From Pardosa pseudoannulata (lineage: Eukaryota > Arthropoda > Arachnida > Araneae > Lycosidae), in the NCBI GenBank assembly GCA_032207245.1, contig CM063505.1:174670200-174734199 (forward strand): DNA of 64,000 bases, read 5' to 3'. The notes beneath the pieces are model-generated. The model searched no databases and was not told the origin of the DNA. It saw only the letters and a list, made by a program, of their open reading frames with translations. Made by a program: the position numbers and the translations under genes. This document shows positions 1 to 14,700 of the stretch, piece after piece (the first letter of the stretch is position 1; each line of letters opens with the position of its first letter).

Positions 1-315
1 AATAATTAGTTTTGCACATTGATCAGTTTAATACCACATTTCATACATATATTTAATTTGCATAAAAAACACCCCACTTGTTAGCATAGAGCTGTAAGCA
101 AATCTTCAGCCATGCTATGGTCACCATTGCTATATTATTATTTTTCACCCAGTTTCCATTTTGTCAGAAAATAGGGTTCTCAATAGCCTCAAGCTTAATT
201 TAAAGTAACTCTGAACTCCAGTACACCATACACTATTATGATAAAATTCTAAAATGTAATAACTGCATTGAGATCAAAAAGTCACTTTTACAAAAGCAAT
301 TAATAAACAAATTAC

Positions 316-555
316 CTATGAAGGGCACTGATCAAGGATGTAGGTGAAAGTAGCAAAGGTCCATCAGGCAAACAAATTTCTCCTTGCCTAAGTCTACGAA
401 GATACTCCCTAGTTATTCTAGCTTGTCCAATCGCACGGGCAGATAAATATAAAAATTTGTAGCCATTGCTATGGATTTTTGTAAAAAGTTTAGCAACTCC
501 CAGTTGAGCCCAACTGTGTCCAACCATGGGCAAAATATGACCCAAAACATCTGAC
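316..555 (-). CDS. Lpin: Lipin coding exon 13 (C-LIP, last exon in window)
   Basis: 240 nt, residues 843-922. It starts [12 protein letters not shown] (LxxIL motif 847-851, nuclear-receptor/coactivator contact in mammals) and continues through [16 protein letters not shown] to [14 protein letters not shown]. It ends in phase 2 before donor GTAATT. Bases 1-315 show no further lipin exon, so the end of the gene lies to the left. Confidence 0.95.
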
Positions 556-1591
556 CTAGAGGAGAAAAAGTTAAATGAAATTACAAACTCCAACTTCTCA
601 AAACAAAGCAAAATACAAAATTTTGGTGTTCAAAAATACCTTACGATTTAAAGTAACTAAACAAATGAATATGCAATTTAAGTATTGAGAAAAGTCTAAT
701 AATAATTTAAGTAAAAAATTCGTTTACTCTAAACTATTTATAGAATCTAGATAAGCCTAAGTAATCCTGTAAATCCATGTAATTACTACAGTTCTACTCT
801 AACTTAAGAAGACAATACATTTAGCTTTTTAAATTTAAAAAATAATGATAAAATTTGGGAATATAATGCATTTTAATATTCAAATAGAATTACATGCCTT
901 ATTAAATTTTAAAGAAATTAAATTTTTAAAATATCCTACTTATGTTTTAATACATATACTTTTGCTTGATTTTTTTTCTAATTATTAAAGCATATTACAC
1001 AAGATTGTGCATAGATTTTTAGAGAGAGAGAGAAAGAAAGAGTCAAATGAGAATTAACATTCCAAATAGTTTTCTTCAGAAAATAAAACTAAACATTTGA
1101 AGGATAAATCTATGTGCAGCTAGACAACTGAATATTTGCAACCTCTGATGTTAACAAAAAAAATTAAAATAATACCATTAGAATTTTAAAACATGAAAAT
1201 TAAAAAAAAAACTGAATATGAGGATAAAACAAAGTTTTAGTTTGTAAAAATCCACCACTAAAACTATGATCCTGTATATATGACACATACAGTATTGAAA
1301 ATTGCATACAATTATGCATATAACTTTTCAGAATTGTTTGAAATAATAATAATAAATAAAAAATCTATCCCTCACTTAATCCACTTATTTCATTAAAAAA
1401 TATAAAAAACCTAATTCCAAGTGCTGGTTTATCACATTATCTCAAATCACGAAAAGAGACTCTAGCACAATTTGTGAAATATTAAAGTAAAGAAAAACTT
1501 AAGTGTAACTAAAAATGTTTGTGATAAAAGAATTACAGCAATTTAGTGCATATTACACTAGTACAGAATAGAGCACAACAAATATTTAAAA

Positions 1592-1648
<57 letters not shown>

Positions 1649-2993
1649 TAAATACAAAAATCTTTAAAATCACACACACATTTAAAAGTTTGCTTCTGTA
1701 AAATGTTTAAGTTTCTGTCATAATAATGAACTTGTATCTCTGTCAAGAATTCTTCTGAGTGGACCACTTCCAAATACTTATTTTGTGAATTATATAGATT
1801 ACTATTTACCTGCAATCCAAATCAAAATAGGTATAAGTGTTATGAATACCAAAATAATATGGATGAAATCATGGAGGTTCTTGGTGAAGGAATATAAATT
1901 TACTTGTACCTGTATAATTAGTTTAAAAATGATTTGTTAATTTTCATGAATTTGGTCAGTACAAAATTTTAAAATAACAGCACTTTAGGTTTTTAGCATA
2001 TAATTTTAAAATTTTTTATTCGGCCACTGTAAACTTTGTATTTCATGTTAGATAGATAAAAAAAAAACTTGAGATATTCCTTTTATTATTAGTGATAAAT
2101 TATTTAAATATTACTATGCCATGTGTATAGACAATTAAAACAGATCAGTGATATTTTCTCCATCAGTAAAAAAGGTTCTTTCAAATAACTTAACACAGAA
2201 TTACTCTAGTAAACCACAGGAAGACCACTTAGTCATTAATAAAATCCTAAATAACTAGAAAAATATTGATAACACAACTTAGCAATTTTAATTTTTATGC
2301 AGATAATGGTTAGAGTAAAAAAAAAAAATTCAATATTTTGATCATATTCTGGGTATTGTGCCCCTTAAAGAGATAGACAATTAATTGCAAAGAAGAAAAA
2401 AAAGCACTTGCAATTAGTTTCCCTAGCTAGTATTCAATTTTAAAAACTAAGACATACTTAGTAATAGTTCCATCAATATCAGATATAACTATTTTATCAT
2501 CATAATTCCACAAGAAAACTTGACAAGTGCACTTGGTTGTTCCCTGATATGCAGTAGTGACACTGAAAACAAATTCATTGGGTCCTTCTTGGAGATTTAA
2601 TTTCGCCTAAAAAGATAAAAATATTTAAGATGTAACTTAAAAGTAAAACAAAATTCCAAATAATAAATTTCCATAATTCAGTCATTGAATTTCATCAGAT
2701 CTAACATTTAAAAAAATTCTTAAAAAACAAGTAGCTACTGTCTAAATATTGTTTATTTTATTAAGCTTGCTTTTTTTTTCTTTCCAGATTTTGCACAAAA
2801 TTATCAACCAATATAGGTAATTTAGGATATAACTAAACTAATCCTAAATGATTTTTCACACACACATTTCTTAAAATTCAATTAGTATGAGATAATTTGA
2901 AATGCTACTTTTTTTTAATGCAATCAAATCTTAGTAAAGTAAGCAATTTGATAGGTTTCCAAACAGATAAGTGACACAGAATGGCCACAATTA

Positions 2994-3032
<39 letters not shown>

Positions 3033-5720
3033 TTAAATAAAATACTATAGTAATAATGAATAATAGTAAACCATTATATTTCACTTTATTAAAATAAATA
3101 TTTTTTAATCCTTCAACAGATAACTCTAAAGTTAAACAAAGGAAATGAGTTCAGTACACTTACAATTTGTTCTGAAGTTAACCTCAAGGATTTTTTGAAC
3201 TTTTCTTTATTTTGTGATTTATCACTGCCATTTTTATTCTCTTTGGCACAAGGAATTTGAGCGACAGTTTCAGGTGACAAAAGATTAGAAGAATCATTTA
3301 TATACCTAAAATAAAAGATAAGTTGCATTACATGAAACACCATTGTCAAATATTTTGACTATTTATGTATTTAACTCAATTAACATCCATGTTACAAAGA
3401 CTTAAAAATCTAGATATGATCTTGCTTGTAATACTGAGCACAAATTGATACTAGCTGGATGAATCATTAAAAAATACACTGTTTGCCTAATTTAATGTCT
3501 AAGATTAAATAATAAATATTATGACAATCATAAAATCTATAGTTAGATGATTATTTTTATCATGCAAAAATTATGTTTAGAAATGAGAAATGATTATATA
3601 TGTACATAAACTACAAGCAGGTTACTCATGCTGATGCGGAAAAACTAATTTTCTTTACAATCAAGTTAGTTAAATATAGAGAAACAAAAAAACAAATACT
3701 AATTTCAAGAATTCAATTCATGATTTTGATGTATTTAGAAAATCAGACAGGTAAATAAAAAAAATTAATAAAATTATAACTTTGGTTCAGTCTTTTTGAC
3801 AGGAAAAACTTTTGATATGATTTGATAATAAAGTATATTTTGAAGACTTCATATTGCTAAATTTATGAATTAAAAAAATGCTAACAAAGAATATTACAAG
3901 TTTAATAAAATATAAATATACCATATTAATGTTTTGAAAAACTTAGAACTACAATGTTTTATTTCACACTTTATATATATAGATATTATAACATGCCTAT
4001 AAGGCAATAAAATACTGAATAATCTTACAGAAAACATCTTCCAACACTGATCCCTAATCAATTCATTTTACTTAAAAAAAGTCACAAAATTACACAAGTT
4101 AACTTTTCTTTTGTCAGTTTTGTTTTTACACGACAGCCTGAACTTTATTACCCAATTGCACATGGACTAAACATTTAGTTTCACACCCACTAGTCAACAT
4201 TTTCAGTCTCCAGAATAAGGCAAACTTACAATAATTTAAGCACTGTGTCACAGTTCTGTTGAAGACATCTTGAAACTTGTAAGCCCACTGAGTATCAAAA
4301 ATCTTTACTGAGGGGCAGAAAACAAAACATTTAACCAGTGCATAGCCAACAGACATTCTTATGAGGATAGAATTCAATAGCTGGTTCTAGTACTTTGACA
4401 TTGATGAAAATTGTATTAAGTAAATTTAAGTATAGGCTTTCGTGTAAAAATAAAATTGATAAAAAGTAAACTTAGGTTTTTAAAAGACAAAATAGTATTT
4501 ACTTAAAAAAAAAAAAGCCTCATATGTACAAATCTGTCTTAATCCATCTGTACAAATATGTGGCTGACAGAGAAAGTAATAATAAGTAAAGATAATTTGT
4601 CGCAATATGTGCGTGGTCTATGGTTAAAGGTAATAAGCAGTCTCACTTAGTAAAGAACCCCAAGGGCTCATATGACTGACTAAACCTCAAGAACAGGTAC
4701 ACCTTTCGTTTGATGATAACTGCTAGGGTAAAAGAATGACTTTGCTCAAGTGGTCTTCTTAATTTAGAAGCAAGGACCAAGCAAAAGACCCTCCCACACA
4801 CCTAAAGTTTGGCCTGCCACTTCAAGAGATATTGTTTGGGAACCTGGATGACATTACAGTCAAAAAACCTATTTTACATGTTCCAGTTGCCATGAATGAA
4901 CATGTAAATTTTAAGCTGGCTCGAGCCTCGATTCCACAACTATCCAGTTATAAGATCACTGCTTTTCTTGTCTGAGCTACTAGAGCTTGTAAAACTTGTG
5001 ACATATATATTAGCACTAATTCATAATTGCCTAATTACTTCATACTTTCAGAAAAAAATTATGGAAAATTCATAGCAGTTGGAAAGTATGCAAAGAATCA
5101 TTTTAAGGAGCAAGACAAAAATTATGTACTATCTCACCTGGTAGAACCAGAAATTTCTATAGGACTACTGCAACTTGTAGAACTTTCACTACTTGGAGGA
5201 ATTAGTGTCACTTCAGTTTCTACATAACTACTACTAGATGATTCAACAATAATTTCTTGTAAATGTGTAGACTCAGTAAATTCAGTGAGTTCAGTGAGTT
5301 TGTCATGAACTTCTGCAACAACATCAGTTACAGTAGTCACAGTTTCTTCAACAGTCTTTTCCACAGAAACAACAACACTTTCACAGACTTCAATATCACA
5401 AGATTTTTGTTCTACTACAGATTCTTCAATTTTCACTATAGCTGTTTCAAATGTAGGAGTAGTTTCTTGTAGAGCCTGAAATGTCAAAGAAAAAAAATTA
5501 TATACTCTATACACCAAGTATTTGATGTTTAAAAGAACCTATAACAGTTGATTTTTGGTATCTTACTAAAAAATGAATGAGGCATCTTGACAAATCTTTT
5601 AATTCAAAATAAAAGATAATGGCAACTTAAAAATTCAGTAATTTTACATACAATACAGTAACAAATTCTGTACATAATTTATAGGCAAAGGTGAAATAGT
5701 CTAGTCTAGTATGCAAACAG

Positions 5721-5764
<44 letters not shown>

Positions 5765-8700
5765 AACTTAAATATTCCCATCAGAATTAATTTTTGAATA
5801 TTAAAATAAAAAACTTGTTTCAGAATTGAACCAAAATTTAATGATTGGATTCACAATACAGTCGAACTTCGATAACTCGAAGTCCCAGGAGACCCCAAAA
5901 ATATTCGACTTATACGAAGTTCGAGTTACAGAAGTTACCTACCATTCCTCTCAACTGGTGCTTAAGATGGGTCGACATGGTTTGAATGGTTTGATATAAA
6001 CCATAACATATAGTTGTACGCATTTCAATTTTTTAATAGCCTATGTAAATTACAAGAGAAGAATGGGTTCAAAAGGTTTGAAACTCAAGAAATTTGGCTT
6101 CATTGCATATTAATTAGTATACATACCATGTAAATCCCATTTAAAAAAAGCAGTTATTTTTTAGGTTATTGGCATTCACAAAGTTACCTAATTTTTTAAC
6201 ACAGTTAAATAGGATGTTGTCTGTACATTCGGTGGTCTCCAGGTATTGTTGTAAGATGTGAATAGCTTCCTGTGCTTACTCGTGTATACTAGTCCACTTG
6301 TGACCTCGAGGTCACGAATGGACTGGCATTCCAAGTTTTGAACAGAATTGTGTTTTTTACTGGGAAAATCTATCACAAAAACTTTGAGTTAGAAGATGTT
6401 CACTTTGAGTTATCAAGACAGTTTTTTTTTTAAAGAAAAGTATAGAAATGATTTGGGACTTGATTAAAAGTTCGAGTTAGTGGATTATTCGACTTATAGG
6501 AAGTCAAGTTATCGAAGTTCGACTGTAGTATTTCTTTCAACTAATTAATGAAATTCAGTGTATTTATATTCAAATTTATTTTGTAGTTAACTTAAAACTA
6601 TTATGTTAATATACAAGTTAAAATATATTAATTTAAAAACAACTCACTTCTGCATCAGGTTTGGCATCAGCTTCAGATCTTCTCCAAGACCACCAAGAAG
6701 TATACGACTTCGATTTCTTTTTCTTTGGCATGTGTTCATTTATTAATTGATTTGCAGTTTTCTAAAAATTACAAATTAAAAATAAAAATTAGTAATTTCT
6801 TCAAATAATAACCTGAGAACTAAATTGTACAGACATTTTATAGTAATATTAAATATAAAAAACTGGAGCAAAATATTGTTTAAAATTAATATATTTCAAG
6901 TACTCTTTTTGCATTGGTATAAAATCTTAATGCTTTTTAAAATTAAAAATTTATTTTTAAAACTGTCTGGAAAAAAATGTTATGAAATGCATTTTAAAAA
7001 GCTGATATGAAATGCATTTTAAAAAGCCCAAAATATATCATTTGACAAAGTGTGGAACAATTGGAAACAAATAATTAAGAAATCAATTACATTTCATAGA
7101 AATATTTCAGTTTGGTTTGGAACACTATAGGACCTCTACTTAAAGCTGATTTCAATGACTACAATCATCTATGCCAGCAGAAGGATTCAAACCAGCAAAT
7201 TCTGGTAGCAATAGGCCCTAATGATTTAGCCATCTTTCAACATTAAAAAAACATTTAGCAACTATTGTTTGCTGTATTCTTTACACAATTCATTTCTTTC
7301 ATATGAATTGAGAGAAAAATAAAACAGAATTAACACTAACTCATATGTGAATATTCAAACAATAAGACTACAGAACAGGAAACTATATAAATACGTAACA
7401 TGTACATGGTGAATTGATATCTGCCGGTTACACAAGCCTGTATTATTTTGAATTGCTAGGGCTTACTGGATAATGAGAAAATGCTGCGTATATTGCAGTC
7501 GCTCTATTAAAACAACAGCAAAGTCTATGGGGGAAACTGACCTTTATTGTAGACTAAAAATTGACATCTCTACTAGATGAGAGTTTAGCATTGAACGATT
7601 GGTGAAAACACACCTCTATTGCAAATTTCCCCCGACAGCGAGCAAAAATGAGAATTCTTTTCCATGTGACCAACAGCTTAGTCAGCATTATCAACAATTC
7701 AAAATTAACTCTGATCATTTAAATTAGCTCAAAAATGTGGTCAGAGGACAGAAAATTAACATTTAATTCACAGTTAGGTTCAGGAGATGGATAAAAAGAA
7801 TTTAAGTCATCAAAGATTCCTTTTAATTTTGAGATTTTGTAGCTGGGAAATTGGAATGAGATGAAAATAAAAGAATGAGAAGAGGAAAAGGAGAATTTTA
7901 GAAATTTTAGGTGCAATTATTTTGATATATTACATGTACATAAAGTATGATAAATCTCTAAAAAGTTTTAGTTCACAGTAGATATTATTGAACTGTTTAC
8001 TTTCCAAATTTCTTTGTTGTTTTATATTACAGATATAAACTAACAAGAAATTCAATGACCTAATTTAATTTTATTTGACTTTCATAATATTCTAGCAGTA
8101 ATGTAACTAACTTAAAATGCATAAAATCGTACCTCTGGTAATGGTCTTTGAAACATTATTATAGAAGTGAGCATTGATGCTGCAGTAGGCCAATTGTAAT
8201 ACCTGAAACAAAAAATTTACAGCTCAAAAAGAGAAATTATAATACATGATCAATGTAGTTAAATTATATCATGCATATTTTTAAAATGATATATTTTAAT
8301 TACAAACCAAATTTGAAACACATACAACAGATATGCACAAAGCCATATGTATTAAGTATTACAGCAAAATATTAAAAAAACATTTGTTTTACAATGAAGG
8401 AATTTATCAAAAAATAATACTATTATTGAAGCCATCCTCAACCTTTATTAAAATTGTAGGATTATTACAACATTTTATTCAACTATCTGATGTCTTTACA
8501 AACATGAAATATTACACAATCATTAATATGACTAACAGTAAAATTATATCTGCATTATCAATATGGGATCAACTCAATATTACACAGTCTAGTCATATTA
8601 ACGTGACCACCACCTACTTTTAATGTCAAAATTACATAACAAATTGAAGAAATCAGCAAATTTAGCGAACATATAAAGTGTGTTGTAGGCATTTGGAAAT

Positions 8701-11700
8701 TTTTCAGTTCTTGCAGTCATGCAGAAGTGGGGTGATTTATCCAACATTCTAAAGTACATGATCACTGGCTTTCGAGCCAAGAATGGAAGCATTTTCGAAA
8801 TGGCTAATTTTGTAAACTTTATATCATGCATGGAAAATGGTGCTTTGCAAATGTGGCACAGCATGGACCAGAGATGACAGTGGTGAACAATGGCTGCAGA
8901 AATGCATTTCGGCAAATAGACATGCAACCATTGAGCAACTGACCACCCAAATGAACCAAGGTGCTACCAACAGTGTCTTCACAACGATGGTTCATAGCAA
9001 ACATTTAAGTATGGGCCTCCACAGCAGACACCTGGTTAATGCATCTATGCTGACTGCTGTTCATCAGTGCAGAAATCTAGAATTTGCATGCCAGTACTGC
9101 AATTGAACTTCCACTTATTGGCTCTTTTTTCGATGAATCCTGTTTTATGTTCTATCGGAATGAGTACGGGATGAAATGTCTTAAAGCAAACAACCTGCAA
9201 GAATTGCTGGAAGGGTCCAAGCTGAAGAAGGAAGCATTATAGTTTGTGGAATGTTTATGGTGGTATTGGGTTTACTCATTGTGGAAGGCATGACGGATCA
9301 ACACAAGTATGCATCTACCTTTGAAGACTGTGTTCACCCCTACATGCAAATTGTTTTTTCTCAGCTACCAGCAAAACAATGTGACATGTCATAAAGCTCA
9401 CAGTGTACATTGTGTGGTTTGAAGAGCACCAGAATGAGTTTACCATACTCCATTTGCCAATTCCCCAAACTTAAACCAATTAAAAATATGTGGAACCACC
9501 TTGAATGGGTCATTCGCACATAGATCTTCACCCATGTAACCTAGCACATCTGCCCATGGCAATGGAATCAGCCTGGCTTAATATCCCAGTGAACACTTTC
9601 AGGAACCTAATTGACTCTCTACCTGCATGTTTTGCAGCAGTCGGCTCTGTGAAAAGTGGCTGTTCTGGATTTTAACACTGGGAGGTCAAATTTCAGATGG
9701 TAGTCTGGATTTTGAAGTGGTCACATTAATGTGACTGGACTGTGTATATTAACTTGATATTTGATGCTAATCTAATGAGAAAATATATATATTAAAGTAA
9801 CCAAATCATAGCATGAATGGTATGATACCATTTTATTCTATACTAATTGAATAAATCCGCATTTTGCTTTAAGTTAATATTAAAAGTACTAATTGTATAT
9901 TTAAATTGAAAATTACTTCAGCTTTTAGCATTTTTCACTAAATGAGTAATATTTGTGAGTACAGCTACACAAATTATCAATACAGAAAAAAATACAAAAC
10001 CGGAATAAAATAATAAAGTCATTAAAAAAAATTAGAAAAAAATTTTTAAATGGGATTTTTTTTTCCCACAAAAAATATATTTGCTTGTTTAAATAAAGAG
10101 TGAGACAGAAAGTTTAAATACACAACTTTTTTTTCACAAACCTTTTGAGAAAACATTTAACTACAATATTTTTAATATAGAAATACATTATAACATTATA
10201 TAACAAATCACTAATTATAATTTCTCAATTAAAATAGTGTCTTAAATTATTTGTAATACGCATACATACATATGCATATATATATATATATATATATGCA
10301 ATTCACCCTCATAAAAACAAAATTCCTATTCTCAACTAAATGGCTGTCAATTTGTGTTGTTCAGGACTTGTTTAAATTATTTTTGGATATGATAAATTAA
10401 TACAGTTTTCAGTAGCACACAGGAATTAAAGAGTTAATAATTAATATTATAGAAGTAAATGGAGGCTTTTAGAATTATATATTATGTAAACTTATGGAAG
10501 TCTTAATATATAAGATGGGTAATGATATGAAAGACTTAGTAAAAACTACATAAACTTGGTTTTAAATTAAGAATCCAATTTTCTTTTCTTTTTTTTCTTT
10601 TTACAGTAAGAGACAATTTTCAACAATATTGCCTTACACATTTCTTGATCACTTTCTAGTTTTATAATGTGAAAGTAAAATTTACTACTCACTTTCCACC
10701 AATGCGAATAACTAAATTGGGATCATGAAGGATGCCAGGGTTTTCAGTGAATTCATCAAAAGTAACAAGAGAGTGCAAAAAGCGTTCCTCGGGTAGATCA
10801 ATCTCAGGATCCTGTAAGCCACCACATAGTGACATAGCAATATCACTATAAGGATAAGAAACGTTTTCACATTTCTCTTTGCTGGGGAAGGAAGAAACCA
10901 AAGTTAACAGGAAGGTGGGAAAAACAAAACTGCAATGCAAAAGTAAAAACTAAAAAAAAGTGGGGGTTAATGAATAAAGGAAAACAACGGATGCAAATTA
11001 AGGGTTGTTAAGGACAAAAATAAAACAACTAAATATTAAAAAAAAAAGGTAATTAGTAATGGAATAAAAGTTAGTGTTGGATAAAGTACATTTCATTAAT
11101 TTAGTATTTATTTTAATTTTAAAAATGAAATAGGTTATAACACATGTATAAGAAATGTAAAAACTACTATTAGAATAAATTTTGGTTAAACTGCTTCTGA
11201 AGCATGGAAATTTGAAAGAGTTTTTTTGATAGCTAGTATTACATACATTATACTTTTACATAAAAGAAACCGAGTATAAATATTATTGATGTGTAACTAA
11301 CATTTAAACCTGTTCAGTTAAGCTAATCACAAAACAAAATATTAAACTAATAAAATTACTAATATTAGCTTTGAAAATAACTTGCTACTGATTTAAATGC
11401 CTTTAAAATCTCAAAAAGTACTCCATTTTACTACAGAAATCTTATATAATCATATTAAATATAAACTGGACCAATATAAAATCAGCAATTTAAACAAAAC
11501 AGAAGGATTATTTGGGGGCATTTTGAGGATATTACCCAAGAAATAATTACTTAGATTATAAACAAAAATATTTAATTAGCATCTTATAACGATAACTATA
11601 AAAAAAATTCACAGTATATGCATACATTAAAACTGAGAAAACAAAATTAAAGTACAAAAATTCAATATCTAATCTTGTACTGAGTAATCAAGAAAAAAGA

Positions 11701-14700
11701 TTCCTGTCAGTGTTTTCATTATGAATTTCAGTATAAATAGTATGATTCTCAGTTGCCAGAAAATAAATTTTTAATGCATAAAATTTCATTGTGTTTTTAA
11801 AGTTAGTCAATACAATCACAAAAGTTTATAATCCTGTTCAGTTTAGAACTAGTCTGTTTCATATTATAAGATTGAAAAGAAATTCTAACATACCTTCAAA
11901 GCAGAAACTTCTTAAAATTTAGGTGTTCTCACAAAATTTCAGAAAAAAATTAAGGTTATTTTATATTTTTCTTTAGAGGAATTTCAGGTACTTAAGAGCA
12001 ACTACAATCTATGCTAACTACACTAAATAAAACTAGACACTTAATATATAAACTTTAAAAAAATATTAAATACCTAAATTGGTCTAGGGACAATCCTCCA
12101 TCACTGTCAGAATCCTGACTTGTTGGACTTATATAACCTTCAACTGTATGAGGAGAATGAGGCAGAGATGGACCTTTACCAGACTCAGCATCTTCATCTT
12201 TCATCTGTTGATTTGGAGGACAATATGGGGATCTAAAAATATAGAGAAATATGTAAATGCATATTACACTAGCTTTGATTACCCAAAATGCTTGGGATTA
12301 ATGTAAATTTATGTTTATACTTAAAAATAATAAACTGGAGAGAAAATGAGATTCTTCAGAAGTTTGAAAATCAAATTTTGATCTATTTAACAAAAGATAA
12401 TGATTTAGCACATGACATTTTAAGGCAATAACATGCTGAAAATATATACTAGGTATTAAATTGCTTAATTCTTTATCTTTTTAAAAAATTTATCAACAAT
12501 TGTAAATGACACACTATTTTTAATATACTTTTCTAGATGATAAAAAAAAAATACTCAAAATTTCAACTTAAAAGTTCAAACCAACTCAAAATCATAAAAT
12601 CTAATATTAAAAGTTATGAATCTCATATTATAAAAATTAAATTTAAAATATGAGGATTCTTTATAAGGAATCTCACTAATTTGCTGATAATAAAGCTTTA
12701 AAACTTAAGGAGGTAACCCACAACAAAATATTTAAAAATTACCGAAAAAGGAATAAAAACAACATACTTGAATTTAGGAAAATACAAAGCAGCAAGTTCT
12801 GGGTCTAATTCCTCAGCATTTATATCAGAAAGATAAATGCCTTCACTCTCTGGCATATGTCTTATTTTCTTTGTGGAACGCATGAAATTCAACATTCCAC
12901 CAAGCATAGATCTCTTTTCTGCCTCTATTCAAAAATAAATATTTGTAATTAGTACTATCATATGGCAGAATTTAAAACAAAATTACAATCATTTAACACA
13001 CAGTTCTGTGTTCATTTAACACAGTTCAAAGTATAACTGTGTGTTAAATGAACAAACTCATTCAATTAAATTACTAAAAAACACACTTCATTGGTCTAGT
13101 GAATATAATTGCATAAGAACTCAAAAAAAGTTAATGACCAGTTGGAAGTTCTTGCACATAATTCCAGAAAAGAATAGAAACCAACCTAATATATTACAAA
13201 TTTTCTGCCACTGTAAATAAATTTTACTTTCTAAAGCTCATTTAATTTTCTTTTTAGAAGAGCAAATAAGACAATATTTATAAAATGAAAAAAGATAATG
13301 TAACTTACCCTAAATTTTACTATCTGTGAGAGTTCATAAAAAGAAAAATTCTAGACTGAAATATGACACAATACATAACAGTTTGCAGTTTAGTTTTAAA
13401 ATCATGCACTCATTTTGAAGCATACATTTGCTACAAACACCACAGAATTTATAGTTACTCACAGTAAAACTACAAAATCACTTGGTTATAGCATTTTGTC
13501 AAAAGTATGCACAACAATAATCATATCCATATTTCCTATTTTTTGGGAGATAAATGAAAACATTCAAAATGTTAGCAGATATTGGATTATACTGTAATCA
13601 ATAAAGTGTAGTTTTCTTAAAACTTGTCTGCAACAAAGAGCATCCGGCAAAAAACAATGTCAAAGTAAGTTATCAGCATATGATGACAGGCAGCATATGC
13701 AATGGCACCAAAAGATCTGCAACTACCTACTCAAGAATAGTGTAGGTTTAAGCATCTGGAGGGAAAACAAGACAAAAATCTTCACTGAACATGTGAATTA
13801 CAGTTGCATGGAAAAGAGATTAAGAAACAGTCATCAAAAAATAAAAACCTGACCAACTTTAACAAATATTGCTTGAAAGACAAATCAATGAGAAAAAAAT
13901 ATTTGGAAATGAAAGGAAATTTTACTTGCTTGGATTTAATAACATTTTAGCAAGGCCAAGAAGAGAAATTTCCTTTTAATGGTGCCTAGATGACACTGAA
14001 GTACTCAGTGTTATATATATGGTTTCTATGAATGTTAATACCTGTAAAGATATTCTATGCCTAAAATTTATGGAAGACCTGTACCTAGTTTTAAATTTTT
14101 TTTCATTTATTATTCCCATAATAAACAATTATTAAGAATAAGAAACTATTTCCCATCGTAAAAGATCAAACAAAAGTTTAACCAGCTACATTAAGATACA
14201 TTTAGAGTGAAATGATTCACCTTTTACGAACTGAAGAAAAATACATCAATACTACAACAATAATACAGCAATACTACATAAGCATTTTACATTACACAAC
14301 ACAGTCAAAACAATACATACCAACAGCATTTTCTTCTTTGTTTTCTCCTATAATATTTGGAGACTCTATAGCACTGCTACTTTGCATCTGAGGATCACTT
14401 AATCGTCTAGGAACATTAGGAAGTTGACCCCATCCCCAACTTGGACCAGAGTCAGTAGGAGTAATAGTTTCTATTTTTTGATTTTCATATTCAGTGTCTG
14501 ATTTAGGACTAGGGGGTCGAGATGCAATTGGACTGAAAGAAGAATTATTACATCAGCAATTTTTTCTATACCTAGTCTGTATTAAAGATATCTTTTTTAA
14601 AATAGTTATTAAATTTATTGTTAAGTACAGTGAACTCTTTTATATGCCTCTTTCATGAGACTGTTTCAGTTATGTATCTCTTTTTCAGGTCCTGGTAAAG

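Noticed and set aside
4126..4377. 83-codon minus-strand frame inside a lipin intron
   Set aside because: No recognisable domain. Including it between exons 10 and 11 is not needed, since these join in frame directly.
6188..6376. 62-codon frame inside the pogo-like element
   Set aside because: No similarity to a DDE transposase or a CENP-B-type domain; likely chance in an internally deleted element.
8819..9106. Intact small protein genes on both strands
   Set aside because: Both lie inside the Tc1-like element. The plus frame is a transposase fragment and the minus frame its shadow.
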